Positions 63,746 to 64,000 of a DNA stretch of 64,000 nt are shown here, one piece after another. Numbering within the stretch: the first letter of the stretch is position 1; the number at the start of each line of letters is the position of its first letter. The notes under the pieces are model-generated. The model had not been told where the DNA came from. It worked only from the letters and a program-made list of their open reading frames with translations, and made no database searches. The DNA comes from Acanthosepion pharaonis (Eukaryota > Mollusca > Cephalopoda > Sepiida > Sepiidae). The translations under genes were made by a program, and so were the position numbers. The stretch covers positions 657,501-721,500 of the forward strand of contig CAHIKZ030001202.1 in the NCBI GenBank assembly GCA_903632075.3, given 5' to 3'.

Positions 63746-64000
63746 TGGCTTTATCTTGTATCCAAGAATTTAATTTCATGTTTTCTGACCCCTTCCTTTA
63801 TGATGATGGCATTAATGACTAAGTAAACCAATTCTTGCATGCAAGAACCAATGGCATTGACTGCATGATAGTGGTGGTGGTGGCGGGGGGTTGTTGAGAT
63901 CTTTTTCTCTTGTCGTTTAACTTCTTCTTCCTTTTCTCTTTTGGTGGCTTTGAAGTTTTGGTTCTGATGCTGATGGAACATTGCTAATTGGTAAATTCCT
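63746..64000. other. Right window edge, unassigned
   Basis: A 76-codon minus-strand frame with a Lys/Glu-rich start and His run (63981-63751) overlaps simple tgg/ttc repeats. It shows no DZANK1 similarity and I do not call it an exon. Confidence 0.4.

Noticed and set aside
63751..63981. Extra upstream DZANK1 exon in a Lys/Glu-rich minus-strand frame
   Set aside because: Not similar to the N-terminal beta domain expected there, and no donor in the required phase (two bases of a codon ending in G) was found.
1..64000. CRISPR array, bacterial operon, replication origin or attachment site
   Set aside because: The window is a spliced animal nuclear sequence; regular repeats seen are microsatellites, a minisatellite and transposon-derived copies.

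Overview
This is a piece of an animal nuclear genome: AT-rich DNA with two spliced genes, GT-AG introns up to several kilobases, and very many transposable elements and microsatellites. The proteins are clearly metazoan. The mix of 5S rRNA/tRNA-derived SINEs, CR1/Jockey-like LINEs, gypsy-like LTR elements, a Penelope-like remnant and long (TA)n arrays points to a mollusc, most likely a cephalopod of octopus type. That assignment is an inference, held with moderate confidence.

The two genes converge tail to tail. On the + strand, seven exons (7824-17014) encode the complete mature part of mitochondrial malate dehydrogenase (MDH2, 316 residues). The exon for the mitochondrial targeting peptide was not found and probably lies upstream. 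On the - strand, seventeen exons (63033 down to 20554) encode about 704 residues of DZANK1, the double zinc ribbon and ankyrin repeat protein. Its first exons lie beyond the right edge. All exon junctions in both genes agree in phase. The 3.5 kb between the two stop codons holds poly-A/T tracts, a perfect 19-bp inverted repeat and candidate poly(A) signals for both genes.

Layout: 1-2450 holds remnants of two DDE transposases and of a Penelope-like element with a GIY-YIG domain; 2450-7800 is AT-rich DNA with local duplications; 7824-17014 is MDH2, with a LINE copy and a 0.9 kb CT-rich 24-bp minisatellite in the intron before exon 7; 17015-20553 is the convergent intergenic region; 20554-63033 is DZANK1. 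Its introns carry a LINE fragment and an internally deleted gypsy-like element (23.3-25.5 kb), a SINE with a doubled 5S head (27.1 kb), terminal-inverted-repeat elements (32.2 and 36.8-37.5 kb), LINE copies (34.9-35.7 and 43.9-45.8 kb), a solo LTR with target-site duplication (51.3 kb) and a 1622-bp Tc1-like transposon that split a 5S-headed SINE (52.5-54.1 kb). From 63.0 to 64.0 kb is a further DZANK1 intron with another 5S/tRNA SINE.

The two genes have no obvious functional link: MDH2 is a TCA-cycle enzyme, DZANK1 a dynein/cilium-linked trafficking protein. I see no operon, CRISPR array, functional rRNA gene or tRNA gene. The most interesting items are the composite 5S/tRNA SINE family, including a dimeric-head copy and a copy with a reconstructable transposon insertion; the five-ribbon DZANK1 with a 25-nt microexon; the minisatellite next to an MDH2 splice site; and several unclassified repeat families.
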